NCBI GenBank assembly: GCA_964459445.1
Contig: CAYWMP010000031.1
Coordinates: 1-40,679, forward strand
Direction: 5' to 3'
Origin: CAYWMP01 sp964459445
GTDB taxonomy: Bacteria > Desulfobacterota > DSM-4660 > Desulfatiglandales > HGW-15
DNA length: 40,679 nucleotides
The position numbers and the translations under genes were made by a program. Positions within the stretch are counted from its first letter, which is position 1. The number at the start of each line of letters is the position of its first letter. This document shows, one piece after another, positions 14,762 through 22,671 of this stretch. The notes under the pieces were generated by a model, which was given only the letters and a program-made list of their open reading frames with translations, was not told the DNA's origin and ran no database searches.

Positions 14762-15976
14762 TTACCCCTCATCAATACCACAGGTCTTTAGAACAATCTC
14801 CGGGATTGCGGGACCCGGGCAGCAGCCTTCAACGGAGACGGTCCTCGGGTCCTCTCGGAATTTCGCCGGCGTGCAATCCCCGATCACGAAGTAGGGGCCC
14901 TCTTCCAGATGCTTTTCAAAATGGATGTCCTCTGCGTTGAAGCCCATCATGAATGTGGGTTTGCCACACTTTTGACGGATCTTCTCCCAAACGCCGTCCC
15001 TCTCCCAGAAGAGGGCGGGGCCCATGAACCAGGCAAAACATCCGTCGCACATACCGCCCAGGACGATGTTGCAGGGGAACCGGTTATAGAGGACTTCAAC
15101 GGGCTTTTGTGCCTGGATGGCTATTTCCCGGACCTCCGGTCCGATCACCTTGATTTTCTCCCTCATGATCTCTCCCACCCCGTCCAGATAGGCTGTCCAC
15201 GGAAAGAGGAGATCGCTTTTATGAATCGATAGGAGTTCTGCACCTATGGCGTCGAGGGCGACCGGGTCATTGGAACCCAGAATGATGCCCAGGAATCGCG
15301 GTTTGGTGAGATCCGGTCCATCGCCTTCACCGATCATGACCGCGTCTCCAAAGGAAAGGTTCGCCGGCATGGCGCGATGCAGTTCGGAGACCAGCTTGGG
15401 GAACCGGGTCTGGTGGTATTTCAACCGGATGTCCTGTGCGATGAAGCCAACCCAATTCTTGACGCAGCATGTCATGGAGTTGCCGATACGATGTGTTTTG
15501 AGCTTCCCGAAGTTGATCAAGAAATCCGATTCAAGGGCCTTCCTTGGTACGGTCAGGCCTTTGAGAATATCGCTATCGGGCAGCTCCAGTTCGACCCTTT
15601 CGGATGCAAGATCGATGTCCACAACTTCTCCCCCGCCCTCTAAGATCGCATCGGCCATGCCGGTTGCAGAAAAGGTCTCCTCGGATCTGAGGTAGCCGGC
15701 CGAAGAATCGCCTACATAGACGGTATTTACCCCCCTCTCTTTGAGATGGTCTATCAACCCTGCCACGAATCTTGGCTCGGTGGTGATGCTTTCGCTTGCC
15801 GGGACCCCTATGACCACGTTGGGTTTGATGAAGACCCGCCCGCTGGAGGGCATTTCAATGCCCTCAGCCTCCAGGTCCTCCAGAGAGCGTTTCACCATGT
15901 CCTTAAAATCCACCTGCTCGTAAACGGACATCCTGGAGCGAACGATGGAAACGACCGGTTCTCGCATGTTTTTCAT
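14762..15976 (-). CDS. DUF362-domain protein
   Basis: A 404-residue protein with the DUF362 pattern: VFIKPNVV near the N-terminus, ITTEPRFVAGLIDHLKERGV, then YVGDSS, FLINFGKLKTHRIGNSMTCCVKN and NDPVALDAIGAELL. DUF362 proteins are common in anaerobes, sometimes with Fe-S domains, and have no general biochemical assignment. Here there is no separate CxxCxxC ferredoxin domain, but Cys-rich segments near the end (MCDGCFAWF, GDCTPAKF, EGCCPGP) could bind metal. It is sandwiched between two cyclase-family genes with gaps of 3 and 17 bases, so it probably acts on the same compound. Confidence 0.78.
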   Translation of the reverse strand: MKNMREPVVSIVRSRMSVYEQVDFKDMVKRSLEDLEAEGIEMPSSGRVFIKPNVVIGVPASESITTEPRFVAGLIDHLKERGVNTVYVGDSSAGYLRSEETFSATGMADAILEGGGEVVDIDLASERVELELPDSDILKGLTVPRKALESDFLINFGKLKTHRIGNSMTCCVKNWVGFIAQDIRLKYHQTRFPKLVSELHRAMPANLSFGDAVMIGEGDGPDLTKPRFLGIILGSNDPVALDAIGAELLSIHKSDLLFPWTAYLDGVGEIMREKIKVIGPEVREIAIQAQKPVEVLYNRFPCNIVLGGMCDGCFAWFMGPALFWERDGVWEKIRQKCGKPTFMMGFNAEDIHFEKHLEEGPYFVIGDCTPAKFREDPRTVSVEGCCPGPAIPEIVLKTCGIDEG

Positions 15977-15993
15977 AACCGCAAACCTCCCTG

Positions 15994-16674
15994 TTATTCC
16001 ATGGTTTCGGCTACCACGTTCACCGGTGAGCCGTCGAGTCCTCTCAGCCTCAAAGGAAATGCATAGATCCGCTTAACACTCTTCCCGGCGATCAGGCCCA
16101 CGTTGATATCCTCATAGACAAGCAGAGGCCTTGTGGGATAAAGATCACCGTCCATAAAGGTCTTGTGAACCTCAAAGCTTTGCTTCGGCCCCAAGACGGC
16201 ACTTTCAATGCTCAGGGTATCAATGGCCACTGCCTTCACATTGAGGAGCTCCGTGCGGATGTATTCGGCTGCGGTCCTTGCGACTGCCGGAAAATCATCC
16301 GTGTAGACGCCCCTGTCACCCCTCAGACGACAGTAACCCGTGTGGAAGAGAATGATATCTGCCTCATGGAGTCCGGCTCCGTACCGCGTCAGGTCCTCGA
16401 CCCGGAGGAGTTGAGACCTGTTTAAGGCCTTGTCAATAACCAGGGGGCGCTCATACACGAAATCCTCGATCGGAATTTGCTCGATGGTGGCGCCTTTGTT
16501 GTAGAAATGGAAAGGGGCATCCACATGGGAGCCATTATGGATGTAATGAGTGATCAGGGTGGTATTGGCATCTTCGCCTTTGTCCATAAGCGTGTGGGGT
16601 TGGAACTTTTCCGGCGGTGATCCCGGATAAATGGGGATGCCTTCATGAAATTCATAGGAAAGCTCGATTAACAT
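15994..16674 (-). CDS. Cyclase-family metal-dependent hydrolase, copy 2
   Basis: A 226-residue PF04199 cyclase-family protein, divergent from the first copy. The metal motif appears as YIHNGSHVDAPFHF, with Ser in place of the usual Thr. The start MLIELSYEFHEGIPIYPGSPP and LFHTGYC are family-like. It is 11 bases downstream of the regulator gene. Two diverged copies in one operon may act on different ring forms or as a hetero-oligomer; this is inference. Confidence 0.8.
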   Translation of the reverse strand: MLIELSYEFHEGIPIYPGSPPEKFQPHTLMDKGEDANTTLITHYIHNGSHVDAPFHFYNKGATIEQIPIEDFVYERPLVIDKALNRSQLLRVEDLTRYGAGLHEADIILFHTGYCRLRGDRGVYTDDFPAVARTAAEYIRTELLNVKAVAIDTLSIESAVLGPKQSFEVHKTFMDGDLYPTRPLLVYEDINVGLIAGKSVKRIYAFPLRLRGLDGSPVNVVAETME

Positions 16675-16685
16675 GATTTCACTCT

Positions 16686-17567
16686 CTAGTATTTGAGATA
16701 GGAAAGGGATTGACGGGTCTTACTCAAACGATCAAAAGCCCGGGATCCCTCTCGGACCGCGATGGTCGTATAAAGCGTTTCAACGATGGCTGCCTGCACA
16801 AGCCTCGTAATCATGACATCGGTTCGGTAGTTCATTTCCTCGGAAACTGTGCTGATGCAGACATCGGCTATCTTGCCCAGGGGAGAATCCGGGAAACCGG
16901 TGAGGGCGATGACCTTGGCAAAAGGTTTGACCTTTTCCACAGGAATGACCACATCCTTGCTTTCTCCCGAATAGGAGATGCAGAAAATGACATCGCCTTT
17001 CTGGGGCTCCACCAGTATTACCGCATTGATGTGAGGGTCCGCTGAATAGTGACAATTGAGGCCTAACCTGGAAAATTTGAAAAAGGCGCTACGGGCAACA
17101 GATCCGGAGTTGGCATAGCCCAGGAAGATGAGGCGCCGGGCATCCTCAATGAGGCTGACCGCGTCCATCAACACCCTATCCTGGATAGCGCCAAGGTTCT
17201 CGTGAAGGGTCTTCATGGCACCCTGGAAGATCTTTTGTTTAATGGCGCCAAGATCATCGTCGATGGTTATGTCCTCATAGGTATGGTAAAAGGACTTTCC
17301 GGCGATCTCAGTGGCCAGGGTGACCTTGAAATCGTGATACCCTGAGAAGCCGAGGAACCTGTAGAACCTCACAACCGAGGATTCGCTCTTGGTCCCGGTT
17401 TCCATGGCCAACTGACTGATGGACATCTTGATTACATCCGCAGGCTGATTCAGGACAAATTGGGCGATCTGCTGTTGCGTTGGGGTCATTTCTTTGAGTT
17501 TCTTCCTAATAGAAACGAGAACGGCTATGGGTTCGGGTTTCTGTAGAAAATTTTTCTCTACGGGCAT
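16686..17567 (-). CDS. MurR/RpiR-family transcriptional regulator
   Basis: A 293-residue sugar-phosphate-sensing regulator. Residues about 10-85 are the HTH_6 DNA-binding domain (MTPTQQQIAQFVLN, then ISQLAMETGTKSESSVVRFYRFLGFSGY). Residues about 115-255 are a SIS sugar-isomerase domain (RLIFLGYANSGSVARS, DVIFCISYSGESKDVV) that would bind a phosphorylated sugar effector. It heads the catabolic operon and is divergent from the LarA gene. AAGGA lies eight bases before the ATG. An inverted repeat right at its own promoter suggests autoregulation. Confidence 0.9.
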   Translation of the reverse strand: MPVEKNFLQKPEPIAVLVSIRKKLKEMTPTQQQIAQFVLNQPADVIKMSISQLAMETGTKSESSVVRFYRFLGFSGYHDFKVTLATEIAGKSFYHTYEDITIDDDLGAIKQKIFQGAMKTLHENLGAIQDRVLMDAVSLIEDARRLIFLGYANSGSVARSAFFKFSRLGLNCHYSADPHINAVILVEPQKGDVIFCISYSGESKDVVIPVEKVKPFAKVIALTGFPDSPLGKIADVCISTVSEEMNYRTDVMITRLVQAAIVETLYTTIAVREGSRAFDRLSKTRQSLSYLKY

Positions 17568-17581
17568 GATTATTTCCTTAA

Positions 17582-17630
17582 TTGAAGAAATTTTTTCTTC
17601 AATTTAAGGGTAGTCTTGTTCCTTTGTCAA
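17582..17630 (-). promoter_or_regulatory. Promoter and operator of the RpiR-led operon
   Basis: On the minus strand TTGACA (17625-17630) and TTAAAT (17602-17607) are 17 bases apart. The inverted repeat TTGAAGAAA-N3-TTTCTTCAA (17582-17602) starts at the inner edge of the -10 box and covers the expected transcription start. The arms extend imperfectly to CCTTAA/TTAAGG outside. A repressor bound here would block the operon. RpiR binding is inferred from position and symmetry. Confidence 0.65.
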
Positions 17631-17810
17631 GCGTTTTTTTTAGTTGTGTTGGCGGCAAAAAAGCGCTTGGGGCGCGGATAAGAACCAAATTAGAGAAACC
17701 AATGAGCAAAAAAGGTCAATTTGTTGAAATGAAGCAAAAAATGTCTTAATGGTAAGCTAAAATTAAATAATGGAAAAAAATTTTGCTATGATACATTTCT
17801 ATATGTGGAA

Positions 17811-17830
17811 TTGAAAAAAATTTCTTGACA
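17811..17830 (+). promoter_or_regulatory. Operator-like site and -35 box upstream of larA
   Basis: TTGAAAAAAATTTCTTGA (17811-17828) overlaps a consensus -35 TTGACA (17825-17830). It shares the GAA-A/T-TTC arrangement of the RpiR-promoter operator. No good -10 box lies 16-18 bases downstream (TAGGGG), so the promoter may need an activator or start elsewhere. Confidence 0.4.
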
Positions 17831-18009
17831 ACTCCCGGCCCTGTTTGTAGGGGTTTATGCAGGCATTTCGGGTGTTGGGGGATTCTGGCATTTTCGCAGA
17901 AACAACCATAAAGCCACGGTATAGTCGCGTATGAGGAAAAGGTGTATTCTTTCAAAAAGGGTTTTCTGTCGTTAAATGAGGGCGACGGATCATAAAGAGG
18001 GGATGCGGG

Positions 18010-19293
18010 ATGGAGGCCATGGAAGAGATAGCTTTTGAACACTATAGCGATATGCCTTTTGTGCGCATTCGCAAAGAAGACCTGATCGGGGTCTTTACGC
18101 CAAAAACTGTGCAGAAAAAGCAAGCTGAGGAAGAGATTATAATGAAAGCACTTGAGAGCCCGATTCAAAGCCAAGCGCTGCATGAATTGGCCAAGGGTAA
18201 GGAGAGGATTCTCATCCTTGCAGACGATAACACAAGGACAACCCCCACCCGGATCATTATCCCGATCATCCTTGAGCAACTCAAACAGGCGGGTGTAGAC
18301 ACCTCCGGGGTGGCGTTGATGGTGGCGCTGGGCACTCACCGTGAAATGACCCCTGAGGAAACGCGACAAAAGTTCGGCCATGCCGTTTGTCAATCCATTC
18401 CCATTTATATGCACCGGTGGGACAATGAAAAGGATCTGAGGGATTTGGGAACCACGGAAAGGGGCACAGCGATTCTTGTCAACAAGCAGGCCCTGGAGGC
18501 GGATTTTGTGATCGGTGTGGGGCAAATAGTCCCTCATCGGGTTGCAGGGTACAGTGGTGGATGCAAAATCATCCAGCCCGGTATCTGCGGGGCGGTGACC
18601 ACCGGGCAGACCCACTGGTTGAGTGCCAAATTCACAGGCACAGAAATTATGGGTAGGGCTGGCAACCCGGTTCGAGAGGAGATGAACCGGGTCGGATTGA
18701 AGGCCGGCTTGGCTTTCATCGTCAACACGGTTTCGGACCTTTCCGGAGAAATCGCCCACGTGGTTTGCGGGGATCCCATCGCCGCTTACAGGGAGGGCGC
18801 TCGTCTTTCAGGGCAGATCTTCGGGGTTGAGATCCCGAAGAAAGCGGACATTGTGCTCACCGATTCATATCCGGCAGACCTGGAGATGTGGCAGGCCTCA
18901 AAAGGTATCTATGCAGCGGATCTGGCTGTCAAAGAAGGTGGGGTCATCGTCATGGTATCGCCCTGTGACGAAGGGATTTGTGCCCAGCATCCGGATGTGG
19001 CCAAGTACGGGTATCTTTCCTATAATGCGGTTCAGGAGCTGGTGAGTTCCGGGGAGTTGACCGACCTGACTGTTGCTGCCCACCTCGTCCATGTGGGACG
19101 GGTCGTCAAAGAAAAGGCCAGGGGCATCCTGGTTTCCCCCGGCATCGGGAGAGCTGAAACCGAAAAACTGGGTTTTCTGCCCGCATCCGACCCCCAGGAA
19201 GGGCTGGAAATGGCCTTTGAGATCACAGGAAGAAAGGCCAGCGTCAGTGTGCTGAAACATGGGGGCCATATACTCCCCCTTATCCGCTCATAA
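18010..19293 (+). CDS. larA: LarA-family nickel-pincer racemase/epimerase
   Basis: A 427-residue member of the lactate racemase family, which uses a nickel-pincer nucleotide to move hydride on a 2-hydroxyacid. The catalytic set is complete and spaced as in L. plantarum LarA: D73/R76 (DDNTRTTP), H110 (GTHR), H176 (PHRVAGYSGG), the cofactor-linking K186 (GCKIIQPG) and H202 (TGQTHW). Family members also act on malate, phenyllactate and sugar acids such as gluconate. The setting beside sugar-acid-type genes favours a sugar-acid epimerase, which is inference. No larB, larC or larE lies in the window. GAGGGG seven bases upstream supports the start; the ATG at 18019 is also possible. Confidence 0.87.
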   Translation: MEAMEEIAFEHYSDMPFVRIRKEDLIGVFTPKTVQKKQAEEEIIMKALESPIQSQALHELAKGKERILILADDNTRTTPTRIIIPIILEQLKQAGVDTSGVALMVALGTHREMTPEETRQKFGHAVCQSIPIYMHRWDNEKDLRDLGTTERGTAILVNKQALEADFVIGVGQIVPHRVAGYSGGCKIIQPGICGAVTTGQTHWLSAKFTGTEIMGRAGNPVREEMNRVGLKAGLAFIVNTVSDLSGEIAHVVCGDPIAAYREGARLSGQIFGVEIPKKADIVLTDSYPADLEMWQASKGIYAADLAVKEGGVIVMVSPCDEGICAQHPDVAKYGYLSYNAVQELVSSGELTDLTVAAHLVHVGRVVKEKARGILVSPGIGRAETEKLGFLPASDPQEGLEMAFEITGRKASVSVLKHGGHILPLIRS

Positions 19294-19327
19294 AGCAATC
19301 ATGACGCAGCCTCCAGGGCATGGGGCA

Positions 19328-20500
19328 TCACGTGTCCCGGATCTGACGATTAAGGCCCTTGTAGTAGTCGTTGTAGACCACACAGCCTGCGTGGCGTTGG
19401 TGCTCTATGAGTCGGCCGCATCCGGAGCAGGCAACACAGTAATGGATTTTCTCGCCCTGCCTCAATTTCCTGGGGTAAAGAGGGTCAGCGAGCGATTGCC
19501 TGCCGAACCCCGCAAAATCCGTGTAGTCCTTACTGATGTTTTCTTCGGCAAGGTCCGGGGCCCGTTTTCCGAGAATGGAGTAGGCGGAGCCGATGACGCA
19601 CATCCTGGTGCCCATGGCCTTGACCCGTTTTGCATACCGGAATTGATTCAGATAGAAATTCCGGGATGCTTTGATGGGTATGGTGATATCCGAGGTAACC
19701 CCGGGCAGGCCCGCCGAGACATTGGTGTAGTCCATTTCGAGCCCATCCATCATACGAATGACCTGTTCCATCTCAGAAAGGTCCTCTATGAGCTCGTCCG
19801 GACCGGCCGTCCCGCATCCGCCGCGTATGCCTTCATACATGGATACTCTGGATCCCAGAACAAAATCCCGGGTATCCAGCCGGTCCTTCAACTCCCCCAT
19901 GCTTTCCCTCAGAAATCTTGTCCGGTTCTCGATGCTGCCTCCCCACTGATCGTCACGGGTATTAGAAGGCCTGAGCATTTCGGTGCCGAGGTAACCGTGT
20001 GCGAGCTTAAAGTCAATCCCGTCAGCCCCTGTCGATTCGGCCATCAAGGCGCCTTCCACAAAGGCTTTTCGGATGCGGCTGATGTCGTCCGAACTGAGAT
20101 AGTGGGCCCCACCCGGCGGTCCTTCGGGACAAAGGGTCGTGAGGCGGGAGAACGGGCCGGTCTTCGGCCCGGAATGGGTGAGTTGGAAAAAAATCAGGGC
20201 ATCGGGATTGACGGCCTTAAAGGTCTCGACGAGCCGTTTGAACCCATCGAGATTTTTCCTGTTGATGATCAGGCCGTTCTTACTCGCAAGGGATGTCTCC
20301 GATATGGAGAGGGCCTCGACAACGACGATCCCCCATTCGCCCCTGGCCAGGTTTTTGTACCTCTCAAGGGTTCGTTCGGATACGGTGCCTCCCGGCCCGC
20401 CGTCATTGGATTCCATGGGCTGAGACACCAGCCGGTTGGGGGCCTGCTTCCGACCGATGGGACATGGCGTGAAAAGGATCCTCTCCTCTTTTTTTCCCAT
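19328..20500 (-). CDS. Old-yellow-enzyme-like NADH:flavin oxidoreductase with C-terminal Fe-S motif
   Basis: A 390-residue FMN TIM-barrel protein of the OYE/2,4-dienoyl-CoA reductase group: NRLVSQPMESNDG near the start, FFQLTHSGPKTG, then GADGIDFKLAHGYLGTEMLRPS and NTRDDQWGGSIENRTRF. The C-terminus has CVACSGC followed by eleven residues and C, like the [4Fe-4S] site of dienoyl-CoA reductase. The FAD/NAD(P) half that normally follows is absent, so it ends about 270 residues early for that subfamily. A long frame begins upstream at 20548, but AAGGAGG sits seven bases before the ATG at 20500. It is last in the second importer operon and convergent with larA. Substrate unknown. Confidence 0.82.
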   Translation of the reverse strand: MGKKEERILFTPCPIGRKQAPNRLVSQPMESNDGGPGGTVSERTLERYKNLARGEWGIVVVEALSISETSLASKNGLIINRKNLDGFKRLVETFKAVNPDALIFFQLTHSGPKTGPFSRLTTLCPEGPPGGAHYLSSDDISRIRKAFVEGALMAESTGADGIDFKLAHGYLGTEMLRPSNTRDDQWGGSIENRTRFLRESMGELKDRLDTRDFVLGSRVSMYEGIRGGCGTAGPDELIEDLSEMEQVIRMMDGLEMDYTNVSAGLPGVTSDITIPIKASRNFYLNQFRYAKRVKAMGTRMCVIGSAYSILGKRAPDLAEENISKDYTDFAGFGRQSLADPLYPRKLRQGEKIHYCVACSGCGRLIEHQRHAGCVVYNDYYKGLNRQIRDT

Positions 20501-20574
20501 GGAAGGCCTCCTTCTTGGCTTTCTTTCAGTCCGTGGCCATCCGATCATGAAATAGGGGGCGAAATGATAACCAA

Positions 20575-21477
20575 CTAGTCAAGGAGTCCAAGGCCCGAAA
20601 ATCGTTCTTTAACCGTATCCTTTAGTCCGTCGTCGATTTCGATCAGGGGGCTTCGAGGATACCCGGCGTCTATACCCCGCATTCTCAGTACCGCGTGCAT
20701 GATGGGGACCGTGGGGCCGAGCTTGGTGATGGCGCGGACCCGCAAAATCATTCTTTGTGTCTCTAGGGCCTCCGCCCTGTCTGCGGTCATGTAGACGCGG
20801 TGCATCCTTTCCATGAGCTCGGGAAAGATATTGCCCATGCCGCATATGGTGCCTCTTGCTCCCGCATCAAAGGCGCCGATGAAGATGGCCTCCGTCCCAA
20901 CGATGAGATTGAAATCCGGATAGTCGGCGACCGCATCTTGAAACAAGAAGAAGTTCACGAGATCGAATGAACTGTCCTTGCACCCTCTCAAGCCATGGGC
21001 TGCCAGCCGGTTCAGGAGTCTCGGTGTGACGGTGTTTTGAGAGTAGTGGGCATTGTTGTAAACGAACACCGGGAACTCTTCCTCATTCACCGCATCGATC
21101 AGGGCGGCAAAGTGCCTGAAGAGGTTTTCCTCGGGAAGGTGCGGTGAGTAATAGGGGGATATGGCCCCAACGCCGGACGCGCCCGCCGATTTCGCATGTC
21201 TGGCCAGCTCGATCATGGGCCTGGTGCCTGCCGCCCCCACGTGGGCCACGACGGGCACTTGTCCGTTGACCTCATCCAGGATGATTTCCAATACCCGCTT
21301 TCTTTCATCAATGGACATAAAGGGACCGCACCCGTAAGTGCCTATGGGATATAGGCCCGTTATGTGGGGTAGTATAAATTTAATGATTTCCCGAATGCCC
21401 CTTTCATATATGTCCCCTTCCCTAGTGAATGAGGAAAGCATGGGCGGAATGATTCCTGTGAACGCTTCGGCTTTCAT
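20575..21477 (-). CDS. DapA-family aldolase/lyase (second copy)
   Basis: A 300-residue Schiff-base TIM-barrel lyase with Lys K167 (RGCKDSS) and Tyr Y140 (FVYNNA). As in the first copy, the GTTGE loop is replaced, here GTYGCGPFMS (residues 46-55), so both belong to one unusual subgroup though they are well diverged overall. It follows the importer genes by 71 bases with GGAGG nine bases before the ATG. Probably releases or condenses pyruvate with a sugar-acid-derived aldehyde. No dedicated kinase is on this strand; an FGGY kinase is in the divergent neighbouring operon. Confidence 0.84.
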   Translation of the reverse strand: MKAEAFTGIIPPMLSSFTREGDIYERGIREIIKFILPHITGLYPIGTYGCGPFMSIDERKRVLEIILDEVNGQVPVVAHVGAAGTRPMIELARHAKSAGASGVGAISPYYSPHLPEENLFRHFAALIDAVNEEEFPVFVYNNAHYSQNTVTPRLLNRLAAHGLRGCKDSSFDLVNFFLFQDAVADYPDFNLIVGTEAIFIGAFDAGARGTICGMGNIFPELMERMHRVYMTADRAEALETQRMILRVRAITKLGPTVPIMHAVLRMRGIDAGYPRSPLIEIDDGLKDTVKERFSGLGLLD

Positions 21478-21548
21478 TCTATTCTTGCCTCCGTAGCTAT
21501 CAATAATGTATTTTTTTCAGTCCGTTAAAATTCGCCTCGCAGCGACAT

Positions 21549-22508
21549 CTATTCTTTTCTAAAATTGTAGGCCGCAACAATGATGATGATCATTGATCCT
21601 TCAGCGATCATCCTCCCGGCCTCGGCCACATTGAACATGATGAGCAGGGTAAACATGAACCTGACCAGAAAGGCCCCCGCTATCGTGCCCAAAATGCTGC
21701 CTACGCCACGGAAAAACTCAATTCCTCCTAGAACTACCGCAGCAATGGATCCCATGGTGTAGATATCCGTAAATCGCAACGTTGGCGTGCCCAGGTAACC
21801 CAGCAACAACAGTCCCGCCAGGGCCGCCGACAGGGCGCAGATGATGTAGGAAGCAATGGTCACGCCCACCACATTTACACCAGACAGCCATGCAGACAAC
21901 GGATTGCTGCCCGTGGCATAGACCCTTCTGCCGAAGATGGTGTAGTAGAGGACAAAGGTGGCTGCCAGGGCCAGGAACAGCCAAATCAGGCCCGTGAGGG
22001 GCATGAAGCCCGTGACCATTTTCTTCCCCACATATCGCAGGGCGGGATGGGCGCTTCCGCTCAGTGTCTCACCACCCAGGATATAAACACTGCCGTAAAG
22101 GATGGAGCTGGTCGCTAGGGTCATGATAATGGAGGATATCTTGAACCTGGCGACACCAATGCCGTTTACAGCGCCCACAAAGGCACCGATCAATAAACAG
22201 AGAAGCAAGATAGGGAGCGTCCATTCAGGGTATCTGGACATCAGGTTGCCCCCGAAAACAATGACAAAGAACATGACATTGCCCACAGAGATATCCAGCC
22301 CTCCGCTAAGCATGACGATGCCCTGCCCTAATGCCACGATCCCCAGTAAGGAGGATTCCCGGATAATGGTTTGAAGGCTTCTCGCGCCAAGGGATTGCGG
22401 CATGACGATCCCTGCTAGAATCACAAACAGAACGAGAGCCAGGTAAACCAGAACGGTCCTGTTGCTGGCAAATTCACTTAAGGTCATCTTGTCACGTAAC
22501 CCGTCCAT
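21549..22508 (-). CDS. Ribose-type ABC importer permease (second importer)
   Basis: A 319-residue RbsC-family permease with QGIVMLSGGLDISVGNVMFF and AVVLGGIEFFRGVGSILGT. The second motif is unusual: the common GGTALTGGKGG appears as GGIEFFRGVGS. Multiple hydrophobic helices are visible. I chose the ATG at 22508 (GGAG seven bases upstream); an ATG at 22544 would add 12 residues and has its own weak ribosome site. It is separated from the other permease gene by the binding-protein gene. Confidence 0.84.
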   Translation of the reverse strand: MDGLRDKMTLSEFASNRTVLVYLALVLFVILAGIVMPQSLGARSLQTIIRESSLLGIVALGQGIVMLSGGLDISVGNVMFFVIVFGGNLMSRYPEWTLPILLLCLLIGAFVGAVNGIGVARFKISSIIMTLATSSILYGSVYILGGETLSGSAHPALRYVGKKMVTGFMPLTGLIWLFLALAATFVLYYTIFGRRVYATGSNPLSAWLSGVNVVGVTIASYIICALSAALAGLLLLGYLGTPTLRFTDIYTMGSIAAVVLGGIEFFRGVGSILGTIAGAFLVRFMFTLLIMFNVAEAGRMIAEGSMIIIIVAAYNFRKE

Positions 22509-22623
22509 TTTTTCTCCAAAAACCCCAAGAAACCCGAAGTACATCGTACCTTTCCAGGTTTGCGGGCACCCCAGGTGCAGGGCGGTTCATGTGCCTGGGC
22601 TTTTTGAGACCCGGGCGAAGCAT

Positions 22624-22645
22624 GGGGGCCCCGGACAAGGCCCCC
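22624..22645 (-). other. Intercistronic hairpin after second binding-protein gene
   Basis: GGGGGCC (22624-22630) pairs with GGCCCCC (22639-22645) around an eight-base loop, just after the binding-protein stop. A second possible stem CCCAGG/CCTGGG lies at about 22572-22600. There is no T-run directly after it, so mRNA stabilisation or partial attenuation is likely, as at 12869-12894. Confidence 0.55.
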
Positions 22646-22671
22646 ACTTTCCCATCGTAAATCGTAAGAAC

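Larger units (their letters stand above)
17568..18009. other. Divergent control region between RpiR gene and larA-type gene
   Basis: A 442-base A/T-rich region that holds the RpiR promoter and operator (17582-17630) and a similar element at a TTGACA box facing larA (17811-17830). The rest contains no supported gene or RNA. A 337-codon minus-strand frame that starts inside larA and runs through most of this region (17746-18759) has no family resemblance and would cover the control elements. Confidence 0.6.

Noticed and set aside
17746..18759. 337-codon minus-strand frame opposite larA
   Set aside because: It is antisense to the clear LarA coding frame and covers the divergent control region. 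No protein family motifs.
19259..20578. 439-codon plus-strand frame opposite the OYE-like gene
   Set aside because: It is the antisense shadow of a well-supported OYE-family frame. No motifs and no ribosome site.
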